Assembly: GCA_041879415.1 (NCBI GenBank)
Contig: CP090851.1
Location: 682,001-746,000, forward strand
Source of the DNA: Vibrio chagasii
GTDB lineage: Bacteria > Pseudomonadota > Gammaproteobacteria > Enterobacterales > Vibrionaceae
DNA: 64,000 bases
Direction of reading: 5' to 3'
A program made the position numbers and the translations under genes. Below are positions 48,135-56,774 of the stretch, piece by piece. The notes below the pieces were generated by a model that saw only the letters and a program-made list of their open reading frames with translations, did no database searches and had not been told where the DNA came from. The stretch's first letter is position 1. Each line of letters begins with the position of its first letter.

Positions 48135-49166
48135 ATGATAATCTGGTTACAACTCAAACGTTGGATCAAAGCAAACATCTTTGTTTTGAACGGCAAAAAC
48201 CTACTGGTTACTTTTCTTGGCTATGTGTTTATTTCATGGTCAAGTTTGTATTTGGTGGGTGAGACGGACTTAACCAGTTCGTTTACGACATTCGCGTATT
48301 ACTTAGTAGTGACCGCTTCGACTGTAGGGTATGGCGACTTATCACCGACGACAGAAGCGGGTCGATGGATTGTCATTCTATTTGTGATTCCGGGTGGACT
48401 GAGCCTGTTTGCTGCGTTACTCGGTAAGGTTGCCACAGAAGGTGTTGAATATTGGCGAGCTGGCTTGTTAGGAAAAAGGAGAGTACGAGTGGAAAATCAT
48501 ATTTTAATGTTGGGGTGGAATGAGCAAAGAACCATTCACCTTATCCGTATGCTCCAGCATGAAGAGACGGGTAGGCGTCCAATTGTGTTATGTACGCGTT
48601 CAGACATTGAAAACCCACTCCCTGGTGAAATCAGTTTCGTTAAGGTGAATAGCTACACTGATGGTAAAGAGATGGAAAAGACGGGGATTGAATCAGCCAG
48701 CTGTATTCTGATTGATAACCCTGAAGATGATATTACTTTATCTGCTGCACTTTACTGTGCCAACCGAAACCCAGAAGCGCATCTGTTGGTTTATTTTAAA
48801 GATGAAGCATTGAGTGACCTGCTACATAAACATTGCCCGAACTCTGAGTGTATTCCTGCGGTAGGCGCGGAGATGCTAGCAAAGGCCGCGGTCGATCCGG
48901 GATCCAGCGCGCTGCACCAAGAGCTGCTTAGCTCGACGAGAGGTATGACGCAGTATTCGACTTACTACCCTCAAGATGCCGAACCTGTGACTGTGGCGCC
49001 AATTTTCTCTGTGTTTAAAGAGAAGTATCAAGCGACGTTGATTGCGATAGACTCTGGAAACGGTATTGAGCTCAATCCAGAATTGGATCAAGTCGTCAGT
49101 AGCGGTACTAAGTTGTTCTATATTGCCGATGAGCGTATCGACGACTTTGATTGGAAAGGCTTTTAA
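48135..49166 (+). CDS. Two-TM potassium channel protein with TrkA-N-like cytosolic domains
   Basis: A 343-residue inner-membrane protein. The pore region has a first helix at ~residues 23-42, the selectivity filter TVGYGD at 63-68, and a second helix IVILFVIPGGLSLFAALLG. The cytosolic part begins NHILMLGWNEQRTIHLIRML, a Rossmann-like RCK/TrkA-N domain, followed by a C-terminal region ~270-343. Architecture is that of MthK- or Kch-like channels with fewer membrane segments than E. coli Kch. The ligand that gates it is not evident. A lone gene, no partner nearby. Confidence 0.88.
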   Translation: MIIWLQLKRWIKANIFVLNGKNLLVTFLGYVFISWSSLYLVGETDLTSSFTTFAYYLVVTASTVGYGDLSPTTEAGRWIVILFVIPGGLSLFAALLGKVATEGVEYWRAGLLGKRRVRVENHILMLGWNEQRTIHLIRMLQHEETGRRPIVLCTRSDIENPLPGEISFVKVNSYTDGKEMEKTGIESASCILIDNPEDDITLSAALYCANRNPEAHLLVYFKDEALSDLLHKHCPNSECIPAVGAEMLAKAAVDPGSSALHQELLSSTRGMTQYSTYYPQDAEPVTVAPIFSVFKEKYQATLIAIDSGNGIELNPELDQVVSSGTKLFYIADERIDDFDWKGF

Positions 49167-49237
49167 GTCGCGACTCTTTTTGATGTGAGCGCTTTTCGTG
49201 TACTAGAGTGTTTCGCCTTACTGGACATTTTTGCATT

Positions 49238-49265
49238 AAAAGAGGCCTCATCATGAGGCCTTTTG
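49238..49265. terminator. Bidirectional terminator between convergent genes
   Basis: AAAAGAGGCCTCA and TGAGGCCTTTT around TCA, with A and T runs on both sides, between the channel gene and the UPF0149 gene. Confidence 0.87.
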
Positions 49266-49296
49266 CTGTTTGTTTCGTAGTTTCTGTTGATTACTT

Positions 49297-49866
49297 TTAT
49301 TGAGCTTCAGCCAGTGCAATACCACGCTGAGTTAGACCACAAAGCATTACAGGAACTGCATTGAAGATCTCTTCAAACTGCTCTAGGCCTTCGATACCTT
49401 GTTCGGCAAGGGTTGCGATTGAAGTTTCTGGATCGTAGAGCATGCTCAGAGAAAGTAGAACACCGCCAACCAGAGCGTTGTCTTCGCTATCTTCAGGCAT
49501 TAGCGTTTCCCAATCATCACGAGCAATCTGCCAGCCTTGAAGTAAGCCTTCACAGAAATCACGAGCAGCAGTGTTAACCACTTCCTCTTCGTCTAATTGA
49601 CAAGCTTCAGGCCAAACCCAAGTGCCTTCGATTAGTTCGGGACGAGTTTTGTTCCAAAGTGCAATGATCACTTCAATGTAGCTTTCTAGTTGCTCGCCAT
49701 CAGTGAAAGGAGCGACTTCTTCGCCACCCCAAAGGAACGGTAGCCACTCATGCGGGGTTAACACATTAGGCGCTGCAGCCATTGCAGTGACAAAGCCCAT
49801 GGTTTTGTGTTCTGTGATTAGCTTTCCTTCCAACTCTGGAAGCGCAAGAATATCTTGTAAAGTCAA
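49297..49866 (-). CDS. UPF0149 (YecA/YgfB-like) family protein
   Basis: A 189-residue acidic helical protein. HKTMGFVTAMAAAPNVLTPHEWLPFLWGG and DFCEGLLQGWQIARDDW mark the UPF0149 family. The C-terminal SEC-C zinc motif found in YecA is absent. The function is unknown; YgfB in Pseudomonas has been linked to regulation of resistance genes, which I do not extend to this protein. A stand-alone gene facing the channel gene and divergent from the sensor kinase. Confidence 0.83.
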   Translation of the reverse strand: MTLQDILALPELEGKLITEHKTMGFVTAMAAAPNVLTPHEWLPFLWGGEEVAPFTDGEQLESYIEVIIALWNKTRPELIEGTWVWPEACQLDEEEVVNTAARDFCEGLLQGWQIARDDWETLMPEDSEDNALVGGVLLSLSMLYDPETSIATLAEQGIEGLEQFEEIFNAVPVMLCGLTQRGIALAEAQ

Positions 49867-50004
49867 AGTGAGGTACCGTAAAAGGGAACATATTTGCGCT
49901 TATAGTACCAATGAACTTGTGCCAATCAAGCTTCAATCTAAAAAGGCTTGATGTCGTTGAGGATAAACACTAGGTTTAACAGAAAAGAAAACAATAAAAG
50001 AATT

Positions 50005-52521
50005 ATGCAGATACGGTCGTCTTTAAAGAAAAAAAGCATGGTAGCGCTTGGGTTATACCTTGCAATGTTTATCGCTATTGTCGGTAGCGTCACGTATTAC
50101 GTCGTAGAATCTCCTGTGCGCGCCAAACTGCAACAGAACCTCGACTTACGTACGCAACTACTGTCTTCGCTGATTACAGAGCCACTCAGTAGCTCTCAAG
50201 GTTTTGTTGATAGTCTAGTTGGCTTTGCACAGGCGCACCGTAAAGGCGAAGATGTTATCCCTCTGTTTAAGTCGATGTTAGCCGCGAGTGACGACACCAT
50301 CGTCAGTGCTGGCATTTGGCCAGAACCTTATGCGTTAGACCCCGACAAGCTCTTAAACAGTTACTTCTTCAACAAAGCTGACGATGGAACCATCGACCAG
50401 CTGTTTTCTTACAACAACCCGAAAAATGCCCCTTATCACGAAGAGTATTGGTATACCTCGGTGGTCGATGAACCTCAGGGAACTATCTCATGGAGTGACG
50501 TCTACATTGATCCTTACACGCACGTGCGAATGATCACTGCGTCTTCGCCGTATTACTACGATGGTACCTTTGCAGGTATCGCGACGGTGGATCTCTCTTT
50601 GGAAGAGTTACTGGGTTTTATTAAGAATCACGCAGAAGAGTATAACCTTGGTATTACCTTGAGAGACAAGCTCAACCAAGTGCTGGTTTCTCATAACTTT
50701 AACCTTGTCGAAGGGATCTACATTAGTAGTAATCAATTCGGTGAGTTTGGTTGGCAAGTCGATGTCGTTAACTCTAAATCGCGGGTAGCAGATGAAGTAT
50801 TTCGTCAGGTGATGAGTATCGAAGGTGGTATTGTGCCCTTGTTACTACTGTGTGTGATGGCGGGTTACTACTTACTTAACCGTTATTTAATCAGTCCCAT
50901 CACCAACATTGCCACTCAGGTCAACAGTTCAAAAGCCGGTGAAGTGATTGATGTAGATTATTCGAGTCATGATGAGATCGGTCACCTGATCAAAACCTTC
51001 AATGAGAAGACGGTATACCTCGAAGCTGAAAAAGTGAAAGCGCAAGCATCAACCAATGCAAAGACTGCTTTCCTTGCGACCCTGTCACACGAAATTCGTA
51101 CCCCGATGAATGGCGTTTTGGGTACCGCGCAAATTCTGTTAAAAACCCCGCTTAATGCTGAGCAAGAGAAGCACCTTAAGAGTCTGTATGAATCAGGCGA
51201 TCACATGATGACCTTGCTGAATGAAATCTTGGACTTCTCTAAGATTGAGCAGGGTAGGTTAGACCTTGATGAGACGCGCTTCCCACTGGATTCGATCATC
51301 GGCAGTATCAACAGTGTTTACTACACATTGTCTTCTGAGAAAGGACTCCAATTTAAGGTGTACTCGGAAGTGCCTTCCGGTCGCTGGTACTTCTCCGACA
51401 AAGCACGCTTGCGTCAAATTCTATTTAACCTCTTAAATAACGCAGTGAAGTTCACCTCGCGTGGTTTTGTTGAGGTTTACCTTAAAGAGATAGTCGAAGG
51501 CAGCGATACTTACCTCAGCATTCGAGTTCGTGATACCGGCATCGGTATATCGAAAGAGGCGCAAAAGCGCATTTTCAAACCGTTTGAACAAGCGGAGTCT
51601 TCGACGACCAGGCGTTTTGGTGGTACAGGCCTTGGGTTAGCGATTGTAAAGAAAATCACTCAGCTAATGGATGGCAACATTACCGTCACCAGTGAAGAGG
51701 GGATAGGCACGAGCTTTGATGTAAGATTGAAAATTCAACCTTGTCAGCCTGGTGAAATAGAGAGCTTGCCACATAAGAAGTTAGATTACTCTGGCTTGAA
51801 GGTGCTGATCGTTGAGGACAATCGAACCAACACGGTAATCATTGAGACCTTTATGAATAGCAAGGGCTTTACTTGCAAGAGCGTTGAAAACGGTGAACTG
51901 GCAATACAGGCGCTTGTTGCTGAGCGATTTGATCTCGTGTTGATGGATAACCACATGCCAGTCATGGACGGCGTAGAATCAACAACAGCCATTCGAGCGT
52001 TAATTGGTGAAGTGTCTTCTGTTTTGATATTTGGTTGTACGGCTGATGTCTTCAAAGAGACTCGTGAGCGCATGCTTGGGGCTGGAGTCGATTACATTAT
52101 CGCTAAGCCGATTGATGAGCGTGAACTTGATGATGCCTTGTTCCGTTACTCTAACAAGCTCTATCAATATCATGAAACCAAAAGCCAGAATGAGAACGGG
52201 TCTTTGGGGGAGCCTGTGAGCTTAAATAGTCATGATGCAAACCTTAATAAAAATAAGAGCCCAAGCCGCTCACTACCGAAACCTGATCTGCGCAACAAGG
52301 ACAATACCGAAGAGCTACTCGTGACACTCTATGTCGCGTTAGAAGACAATAACCTAGAGCTGATTCAATCAGCGTTAGAAAGCCTGCGTAAGCATGTCGA
52401 ACCTATGGACAATGCTGAGCTTTCTCGCCAAGTTGATAAAGCATTAGAACAGGTTTCTTTAGGCGCTCCGCCGACTCAAGATGTGATCAACATAATTACC
52501 GTCAACCTGCCTATGGCATAG
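50005..52521 (+). CDS. Hybrid sensor histidine kinase (periplasmic Cache-like sensor, HAMP, HisKA, HATPase, receiver)
   Basis: An 838-residue membrane kinase. TM1 (~residues 12-35) and TM2 (VPLLLLCVMAGYYLLNRYLI) enclose a ~230-residue periplasmic dCache-like domain (WYTSVVDEPQGTISWSDVYID, IATVDLSLEELLGFI). A HAMP segment follows, then HisKA with His362 in SHEIRTPMNG, HATPase with N-box NLLNNAVKFT, DTGIGIS and GGTGLGLAI, and a receiver with phosphoacceptor Asp648 (LVLMDNHMPVMDG). The last ~75 residues are helical but lack the H-x2-K-G of an Hpt domain. ATG 50005 is chosen; 19 further residues are open upstream. Neither ligand nor cognate regulator is visible. Confidence 0.9.
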   Translation: MQIRSSLKKKSMVALGLYLAMFIAIVGSVTYYVVESPVRAKLQQNLDLRTQLLSSLITEPLSSSQGFVDSLVGFAQAHRKGEDVIPLFKSMLAASDDTIVSAGIWPEPYALDPDKLLNSYFFNKADDGTIDQLFSYNNPKNAPYHEEYWYTSVVDEPQGTISWSDVYIDPYTHVRMITASSPYYYDGTFAGIATVDLSLEELLGFIKNHAEEYNLGITLRDKLNQVLVSHNFNLVEGIYISSNQFGEFGWQVDVVNSKSRVADEVFRQVMSIEGGIVPLLLLCVMAGYYLLNRYLISPITNIATQVNSSKAGEVIDVDYSSHDEIGHLIKTFNEKTVYLEAEKVKAQASTNAKTAFLATLSHEIRTPMNGVLGTAQILLKTPLNAEQEKHLKSLYESGDHMMTLLNEILDFSKIEQGRLDLDETRFPLDSIIGSINSVYYTLSSEKGLQFKVYSEVPSGRWYFSDKARLRQILFNLLNNAVKFTSRGFVEVYLKEIVEGSDTYLSIRVRDTGIGISKEAQKRIFKPFEQAESSTTRRFGGTGLGLAIVKKITQLMDGNITVTSEEGIGTSFDVRLKIQPCQPGEIESLPHKKLDYSGLKVLIVEDNRTNTVIIETFMNSKGFTCKSVENGELAIQALVAERFDLVLMDNHMPVMDGVESTTAIRALIGEVSSVLIFGCTADVFKETRERMLGAGVDYIIAKPIDERELDDALFRYSNKLYQYHETKSQNENGSLGEPVSLNSHDANLNKNKSPSRSLPKPDLRNKDNTEELLVTLYVALEDNNLELIQSALESLRKHVEPMDNAELSRQVDKALEQVSLGAPPTQDVINIITVNLPMA

Positions 52522-52770
52522 GTGTTGTTTAATTACGGAAAGTTAATGACGAAATGGCTGAATTATAACCTTTTTGTAATTTTTTAGTGGAAGTGACTGG
52601 TTTTTAAATGGTTTTTGGTTGTTAATTTACAACTTGATTTTTAATTTGAAATGTATGACTGCTAATCTTGTGTTTTAATAGCGACATTATCTGGTAGGGT
52701 GCGAAAGTGCCTTGTTTATATGTTGCTAAATCACTAAATAGGTAGTGATATATTTTAGGTTTGACGCTAA

Positions 52771-53220
52771 ATGAAGTCTCGTGGTCCATTTTGTATTCGT
52801 AACGCAGCGGCGGATACATTTGCTATGGTAGTTTTTTGTTTTATCTCCGGCATGATCGTAGAAGTGTTCATCTCTGGTATGACGTTCGAGCAATCTCTTG
52901 CTTCTCGAACGCTGTCGATTCCGGTAAACATTGCGATTGCATGGCCTTATGGCGTGTTCCGTGATTGGTTCTTGCGTAATGGTGCAAAACTTTCACAAAG
53001 CTCGTTGATGAAAAACCTCTCTGACTTAATGGCTTACGTGTTATTCCAGTCTCCAGTGTATGCTGGTATTTTGTTAGCTGTTGGTGCTTCAAGTGACCAG
53101 ATCGTGACTGCGGTAACCAGTAACGCTGTGATCTCTTGTGGTATGGGCGTATTGTACGGTTACTTCTTAGATATGTGCCGTAAGTGGTTTAGAGTTCCAG
53201 GTTACTATCAACAAGCTTAA
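52771..53220 (+). CDS. alaE: L-alanine exporter AlaE
   Basis: An inner-membrane exporter of 149 residues, identical in length to E. coli AlaE, which exports L-alanine (and D-alanine) to avoid toxic build-up. Conserved [54 protein letters not shown] and [15 protein letters not shown] give about four membrane segments. Its 250-base upstream gap contains no gene and presumably its promoter. No clear T-rich terminator follows. Confidence 0.92.
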   Translation: MKSRGPFCIRNAAADTFAMVVFCFISGMIVEVFISGMTFEQSLASRTLSIPVNIAIAWPYGVFRDWFLRNGAKLSQSSLMKNLSDLMAYVLFQSPVYAGILLAVGASSDQIVTAVTSNAVISCGMGVLYGYFLDMCRKWFRVPGYYQQA

Positions 53221-53398
53221 GAAAAGCAACAAGCTTAAGAATAGCGATAGCATCAAATTTGGTTTGTTTTTGATCTAATGAGTTAATTTGTAATCGAACA
53301 AACTTAAAAAGGCACTTTTTTTGATAATGCCCCTTGACCAAAGCAAGCAGAATCAATAAAGTAGCGCCTCGTTGAGTGACGAGCTCAACACAATTTGT

Positions 53399-53489
53399 GG
53401 AAGGATGGCTGAGTGGCTTAAGGCGCTCGCCTGGAAAGCGAGTATACGTTTATAGCGTATCTGGGGTTCAAATCCCCATCCTTCCACCA
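53399..53489 (+). tRNA. tRNA-Ser(GGA)
   Basis: 91 bases including an encoded CCA (53487-53489). Acceptor stem GGAAGGA / TCCTTCC, anticodon stem CTCGC / GCGAG with loop CTGGAAA (anticodon GGA, reads UCC and UCU), a long serine-type variable arm (TATACG...CGTAT), and T arm TGGGG-TTCAAAT-CCCCA. The discriminator base before CCA is A, where E. coli serine tRNAs have G. The 520-base region between alaE and gltS otherwise holds only its terminator. Confidence 0.97.
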
Positions 53490-53496
53490 CTATTCT

Positions 53497-53523
53497 AAAC
53501 CCCAGCAGAAATGCTGGGGTTTT
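53497..53523 (+). terminator. Intrinsic terminator of tRNA-Ser
   Basis: ACCCCAGCA, loop GAAA, TGCTGGGGT, then TTT, seven bases after the tRNA 3' end. Confidence 0.9.
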
Positions 53524-53742
53524 CTCGTTCTTGGGCACCTAAATTTTTACACATTCTTCCTTTCGAAACATTACTTTCTCAAGTCCTTTTGTGTTCGTCA
53601 CCCCCACTGTTTATGTTGAAGCATTTTGCTCCAGATTAGCGATTGATGTCACCGATAAACGCTTGATTTATTGTCATGAATCTACAAGATTTAGAGTAAG
53701 CAACATTATGAATAATCTTAACTCTTAGGAATCTATCTCATC

Positions 53743-54957
53743 ATGACAGAAACCCTCGTTTCTCCAATGCTCTCCTTTACCATTGCGATCTCATTGCTGT
53801 TCATTGGTAAAGGCTTAATCGAGCGCTCTGAAGTATTAAGGAAGTATTCACTACCAGAGCCAGTTATTGGTGGCTTTGTTTGTGCTGCTATCGTCGCTGC
53901 GCTTTACTATCTCTTTGAAATCCAAATCACCTTTAGCCTCGATGTTAGAGACTTTCTGCTTCTCTACTTTTTTGCTGGTATTGGTCTTCAAGCTGACATT
54001 AAGACGTTGGTAAAAGGTGGGCGGCCGCTGTTTATCCTGCTCTGTTTGGCGTCGACTTTTATCGTTCTTCAAAACGTGGTGGGTATGGCTGTCGCATCGG
54101 GTTTTGGTATGGATGCGAAAGCGGGTTTGCTGTCAGGTTCTATTAGCTTGATTGGCGGTGTCGGTACAACCCTAGCTTGGGCGCCAATGTTTGTCGAAGA
54201 GTTTGGTATTTCGAATGCGTTGGAGCTTGGTGTGGCGTCCAACACGGTTGGTTTAATCGCAGCCTGTGTCATCGGTGGTCCGATTGCCAACTACCTTCTT
54301 AACAAACACAAAGTGAGCCCTTCAAATGAAGAGGAGGTAACGGTTGGTGCATTCCAAGAGAGTGAAACCAAAACTGAGCTTAGCCACTACGGCGTTTTAT
54401 GGGCATGGTTGATTCTAAACCTGACACTTATGCTAGGTTATAGCTTAAGTGAAGTTATTGAATCAATGGGCCTAAAACTGCCTCTATTCGTAAGCTGTTT
54501 AATCGCAGGTATCTTAATCGGAAACGTTGGTCGGGCTTTGTTCAAGAAGCGTCGCACACAAGAAAAAATTGCCCAAGGTCGCAAAGGGTTGGCAATGATC
54601 TCCGATATCTGCCTGGGCATGTTTTTAACCATGGCATTAATGGGACTCCGCATTTGGGATCTTGACGGGCTGTTTGGCTATATCTCTGTGGTTATGAGCA
54701 TCCAAATTCTACTTTCGCTGCTGTTTACCATCTTTGTCGTTTATTACTTGATGGGAAGAAACTACGATTCAGTGGTGATATGTTCTGGCTTCGGAGGCAT
54801 CACTTTAGGTTCGACTGCAACAGCGATTGTAAACATGACTGCCGTGACTCATCGTTACGGTGCGAGCCCACAAGCATTTATCGTCGTGCCTCTAGTGTGT
54901 GGCTTCTTTGTCGATTTGATTAATGCGCTGGTGATCAGTTTCTTTGTTGGGATGTAG
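53743..54957 (+). CDS. gltS: Sodium/glutamate symporter
   Basis: An ESS-family sodium:glutamate symporter of 404 residues (E. coli GltS 401). About ten to twelve membrane segments. Conserved KYSLPEPVIGGFVCA, the first repeat GSISLIGGVGTTLAWAP with LGVASNTVGLIAACVIGGP, and the second repeat GFGGITLGSTATAIVNM are visible; the two glycine-rich reentrant loops are the substrate and sodium path. Start ATG 53743. A single gene with its own terminator. Confidence 0.95.
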   Translation: MTETLVSPMLSFTIAISLLFIGKGLIERSEVLRKYSLPEPVIGGFVCAAIVAALYYLFEIQITFSLDVRDFLLLYFFAGIGLQADIKTLVKGGRPLFILLCLASTFIVLQNVVGMAVASGFGMDAKAGLLSGSISLIGGVGTTLAWAPMFVEEFGISNALELGVASNTVGLIAACVIGGPIANYLLNKHKVSPSNEEEVTVGAFQESETKTELSHYGVLWAWLILNLTLMLGYSLSEVIESMGLKLPLFVSCLIAGILIGNVGRALFKKRRTQEKIAQGRKGLAMISDICLGMFLTMALMGLRIWDLDGLFGYISVVMSIQILLSLLFTIFVVYYLMGRNYDSVVICSGFGGITLGSTATAIVNMTAVTHRYGASPQAFIVVPLVCGFFVDLINALVISFFVGM

Positions 54958-54983
54958 TATTTCTCTGGTCTATCTTGTTAAAC

Positions 54984-55016
54984 AAAAAAGCCTAGCGTTG
55001 AAGCTAGGCTTTTTTC
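54984..55016. terminator. Bidirectional terminator between gltS and the DeoR-family gene
   Basis: AAAAAAGCCTAGC, loop GTTGAA, GCTAGGCTTTTTT, with A and T runs on both flanks between convergent genes. Confidence 0.93.
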
Positions 55017-55034
55017 TATCTATGTTTTTCTTCT

Positions 55035-55787
55035 TTATTGATGTACTTCGTCTTCGACCAAATGTATGTTCAATTCCGATGGCAGCTGAGTGTTGTTTGT
55101 GTAGATGCGGTCAAAATCATTCAGTGACGCTACCTTCAGAGCAGCAAACCGACCCCATTTACTAGCATCTGCGACTAGCCAACTTTCACGGCTGTTCTTT
55201 ATGATTGACTTGGATAGGTCAGCTTCAACTTGTTCATGCTCCATGGCGAAATGACTGTCTGTTACTGAACCACAACCACAGATGCCTATGTCTGCTTCAA
55301 AGTCAGAGAAGAAGTGGACCACGCTGCTGCCAACCATATCTTGATGCTCTCGTCTGAACAAACCACCTGCCAAATACACTTCAATCTGCTCATTTGCCTC
55401 AAGGATACGAGCGACCTGAAGGTTATTGGTGATCACTCGCAGCGCTGGCTTTGCTAATAAGTACTGTGCGATTCGAGTGACGGTCGTACCAATGCCCATC
55501 ATGACCGTTGAGCCTTCAGGTATCGCATCGGCAACTGCTATAGCAATACTGTCTTTTGTTTCTGACTCAACGCCAGCGCGGAATCGATAACTCGTGTTCG
55601 TGAGCGTAGTAGGTAGGCTCACGCCTCCGTGCACTCTACGCGCTAGACCTTGCTCACACAGGTGGTTTACGTCACGACGAATGGTTTGAGTGGTAACAGA
55701 AAACAACTCGGCTAAGTGGTCGATCTGAATATCTTGGTTAGCTTTAAGCGTTGCGAGTATTTCTTTCTGGCGATGGTTCAGTTCCAT
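55035..55787 (-). CDS. DeoR/GlpR-family transcriptional regulator
   Basis: 250 residues. The N-terminal winged helix has RQKEILATLKANQDIQIDHL and the signature VTTQTIRRDVNHLCEQGLARRVHGG. The C-terminal DeoR sensor domain, related to sugar-phosphate isomerases, has GSTVMMGIGTTVTRIAQYL and ITNNLQVARIL. Such regulators usually respond to a phosphorylated intermediate of the pathway they control. It lies nine bases downstream of the glycerophosphodiesterase gene and opposite a TRAP/HAD operon, so it most likely regulates both arms. Effector unknown; GlpR-like response to glycerol 3-phosphate is one possibility. Confidence 0.88.
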   Translation of the reverse strand: MELNHRQKEILATLKANQDIQIDHLAELFSVTTQTIRRDVNHLCEQGLARRVHGGVSLPTTLTNTSYRFRAGVESETKDSIAIAVADAIPEGSTVMMGIGTTVTRIAQYLLAKPALRVITNNLQVARILEANEQIEVYLAGGLFRREHQDMVGSSVVHFFSDFEADIGICGCGSVTDSHFAMEHEQVEADLSKSIIKNSRESWLVADASKWGRFAALKVASLNDFDRIYTNNTQLPSELNIHLVEDEVHQ

Positions 55788-55796
55788 AGAAGCCCA

Positions 55797-56501
55797 CTAA
55801 AATTGGTTTGGTTCGTCAGTGATGATGTTATCGACGCCTAGGTTGAAATATTTAGCCGCCAATTGTGGATCGTTCAGGGTCCATATTTTCAGAACTGCGC
55901 CTGAAGCTTTGATCGCTTTTGCTGTTTTCTCATCAAGGATGCGGTGATCAATATGAATGCTGTACAGATCAAGTGATCGAAGGGACTCCAGGCTGAAATC
56001 GTTCCACACTTCGCAGATAAAACCACGTTTAACCTCAGGCATCATTTGCTGGCAAAGACTTAGCGCTTCTTTTTTGAAGCTTGAGATGAGCAGTTTTTCA
56101 ATAGGGAACTGCTTTTGCTCAACCAGTGCGATCACTGTTTCAACTAGCGGCTGAATAGCCTTATCGTCATAAATTTTGATCTCAAGGTTCAGAGTTACAT
56201 CAAGTTCTAGGCATTTATCGAACGCTTCGCTCAAAGTAGGAATCGTGGTCCCCGCGAACTCGCTACCAAACCAACTACCAGCATCTAACGTCTTGAGTGT
56301 AGTTAAGTCTAAATCGGCGATATTACCCGTTCCGTTAGTACAACGATTGACTGTCTTGTCATGAAAAACCATAGGGATGCCATCAGCGCTCAACTGGGTA
56401 TCAATTTCAATCCATTTAGCACCAGCTTTCGCTGCGTGTTCAATACTCACTAACGTATTTTCAGGTGCTAAAGAAGCGGCACCGCGGTGGCCTGTGATCA
56501 T
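55797..56501 (-). CDS. Cytoplasmic glycerophosphodiester phosphodiesterase
   Basis: A 234-residue GDPD-family TIM-barrel enzyme. The catalytic entry MITGHRGAASLAPENTL carries the conserved H-R and E-N, followed by WIEIDTQLSADGIPMVFHD (metal-binding E-x-D and catalytic H-D), LNLEIKI, and ILKIWTLNDP near the end. The family hydrolyses glycerophosphodiesters to glycerol 3-phosphate and an alcohol. No signal peptide is present, so it acts in the cytosol like E. coli UgpQ, on substrate imported intact. It is first gene of a unit with the DeoR-family gene. Start ATG 56501. Confidence 0.92.
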   Translation of the reverse strand: MITGHRGAASLAPENTLVSIEHAAKAGAKWIEIDTQLSADGIPMVFHDKTVNRCTNGTGNIADLDLTTLKTLDAGSWFGSEFAGTTIPTLSEAFDKCLELDVTLNLEIKIYDDKAIQPLVETVIALVEQKQFPIEKLLISSFKKEALSLCQQMMPEVKRGFICEVWNDFSLESLRSLDLYSIHIDHRILDEKTAKAIKASGAVLKIWTLNDPQLAAKYFNLGVDNIITDEPNQF

Positions 56502-56513
56502 AATTCAATCTCG

Positions 56514-56527
56514 ATGTTCATTTGAAA
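56514..56527. promoter_or_regulatory. Candidate operator near the GDPD start
   Basis: ATGTTCATTTGAAA contains TTCATTTGAA, one mismatch from the perfect palindrome TTCATATGAA found 163 bases away. It sits 13 bases before the GDPD start codon on the minus strand, suitable for repression by the adjacent DeoR-family protein. Confidence 0.45.
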
Positions 56528-56654
56528 ATTCAGGAAACAGTAGCTCCACTTTATTACAGATTTATTAACTCTCCACCATATTGCGCTGTTTTAAATGAGA
56601 ACTAGTTAAAAAGAGTTGGATAGAGTTTGTACAATAGTGAGACCTTATACTCAC

Positions 56655-56691
56655 TATGTTCAAATTGCTAAGATAAATGTTCATATGAATG
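56655..56691. promoter_or_regulatory. Candidate operator pair upstream of the TRAP operon
   Basis: ATGTTCAAATTG (56655-56666) and ATGTTCATATGAATG (56677-56691) share ATGTTCA and begin 22 bases apart, two helical turns on the same DNA face. The second contains the perfect palindrome TTCATATGAA. Along with the copy at 56514, three related sites lie in the 272-base divergent region. GlpR-type operators in E. coli also contain ATGTTC. Binding is inferred. Confidence 0.5.
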
Positions 56692-56774
56692 TAATAATTC
56701 ACTCACATACTCTACGAAAACTTAATAACACCCTCTATATTTAGAAAACGATAGCCACATAAAGGTGATGAAAA

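Noticed and set aside
53221..53398. Possible terminator after alaE (AAGGCAC...TGCCCCTT)
   Set aside because: The stem is mismatched and lacks a T run after the right arm.
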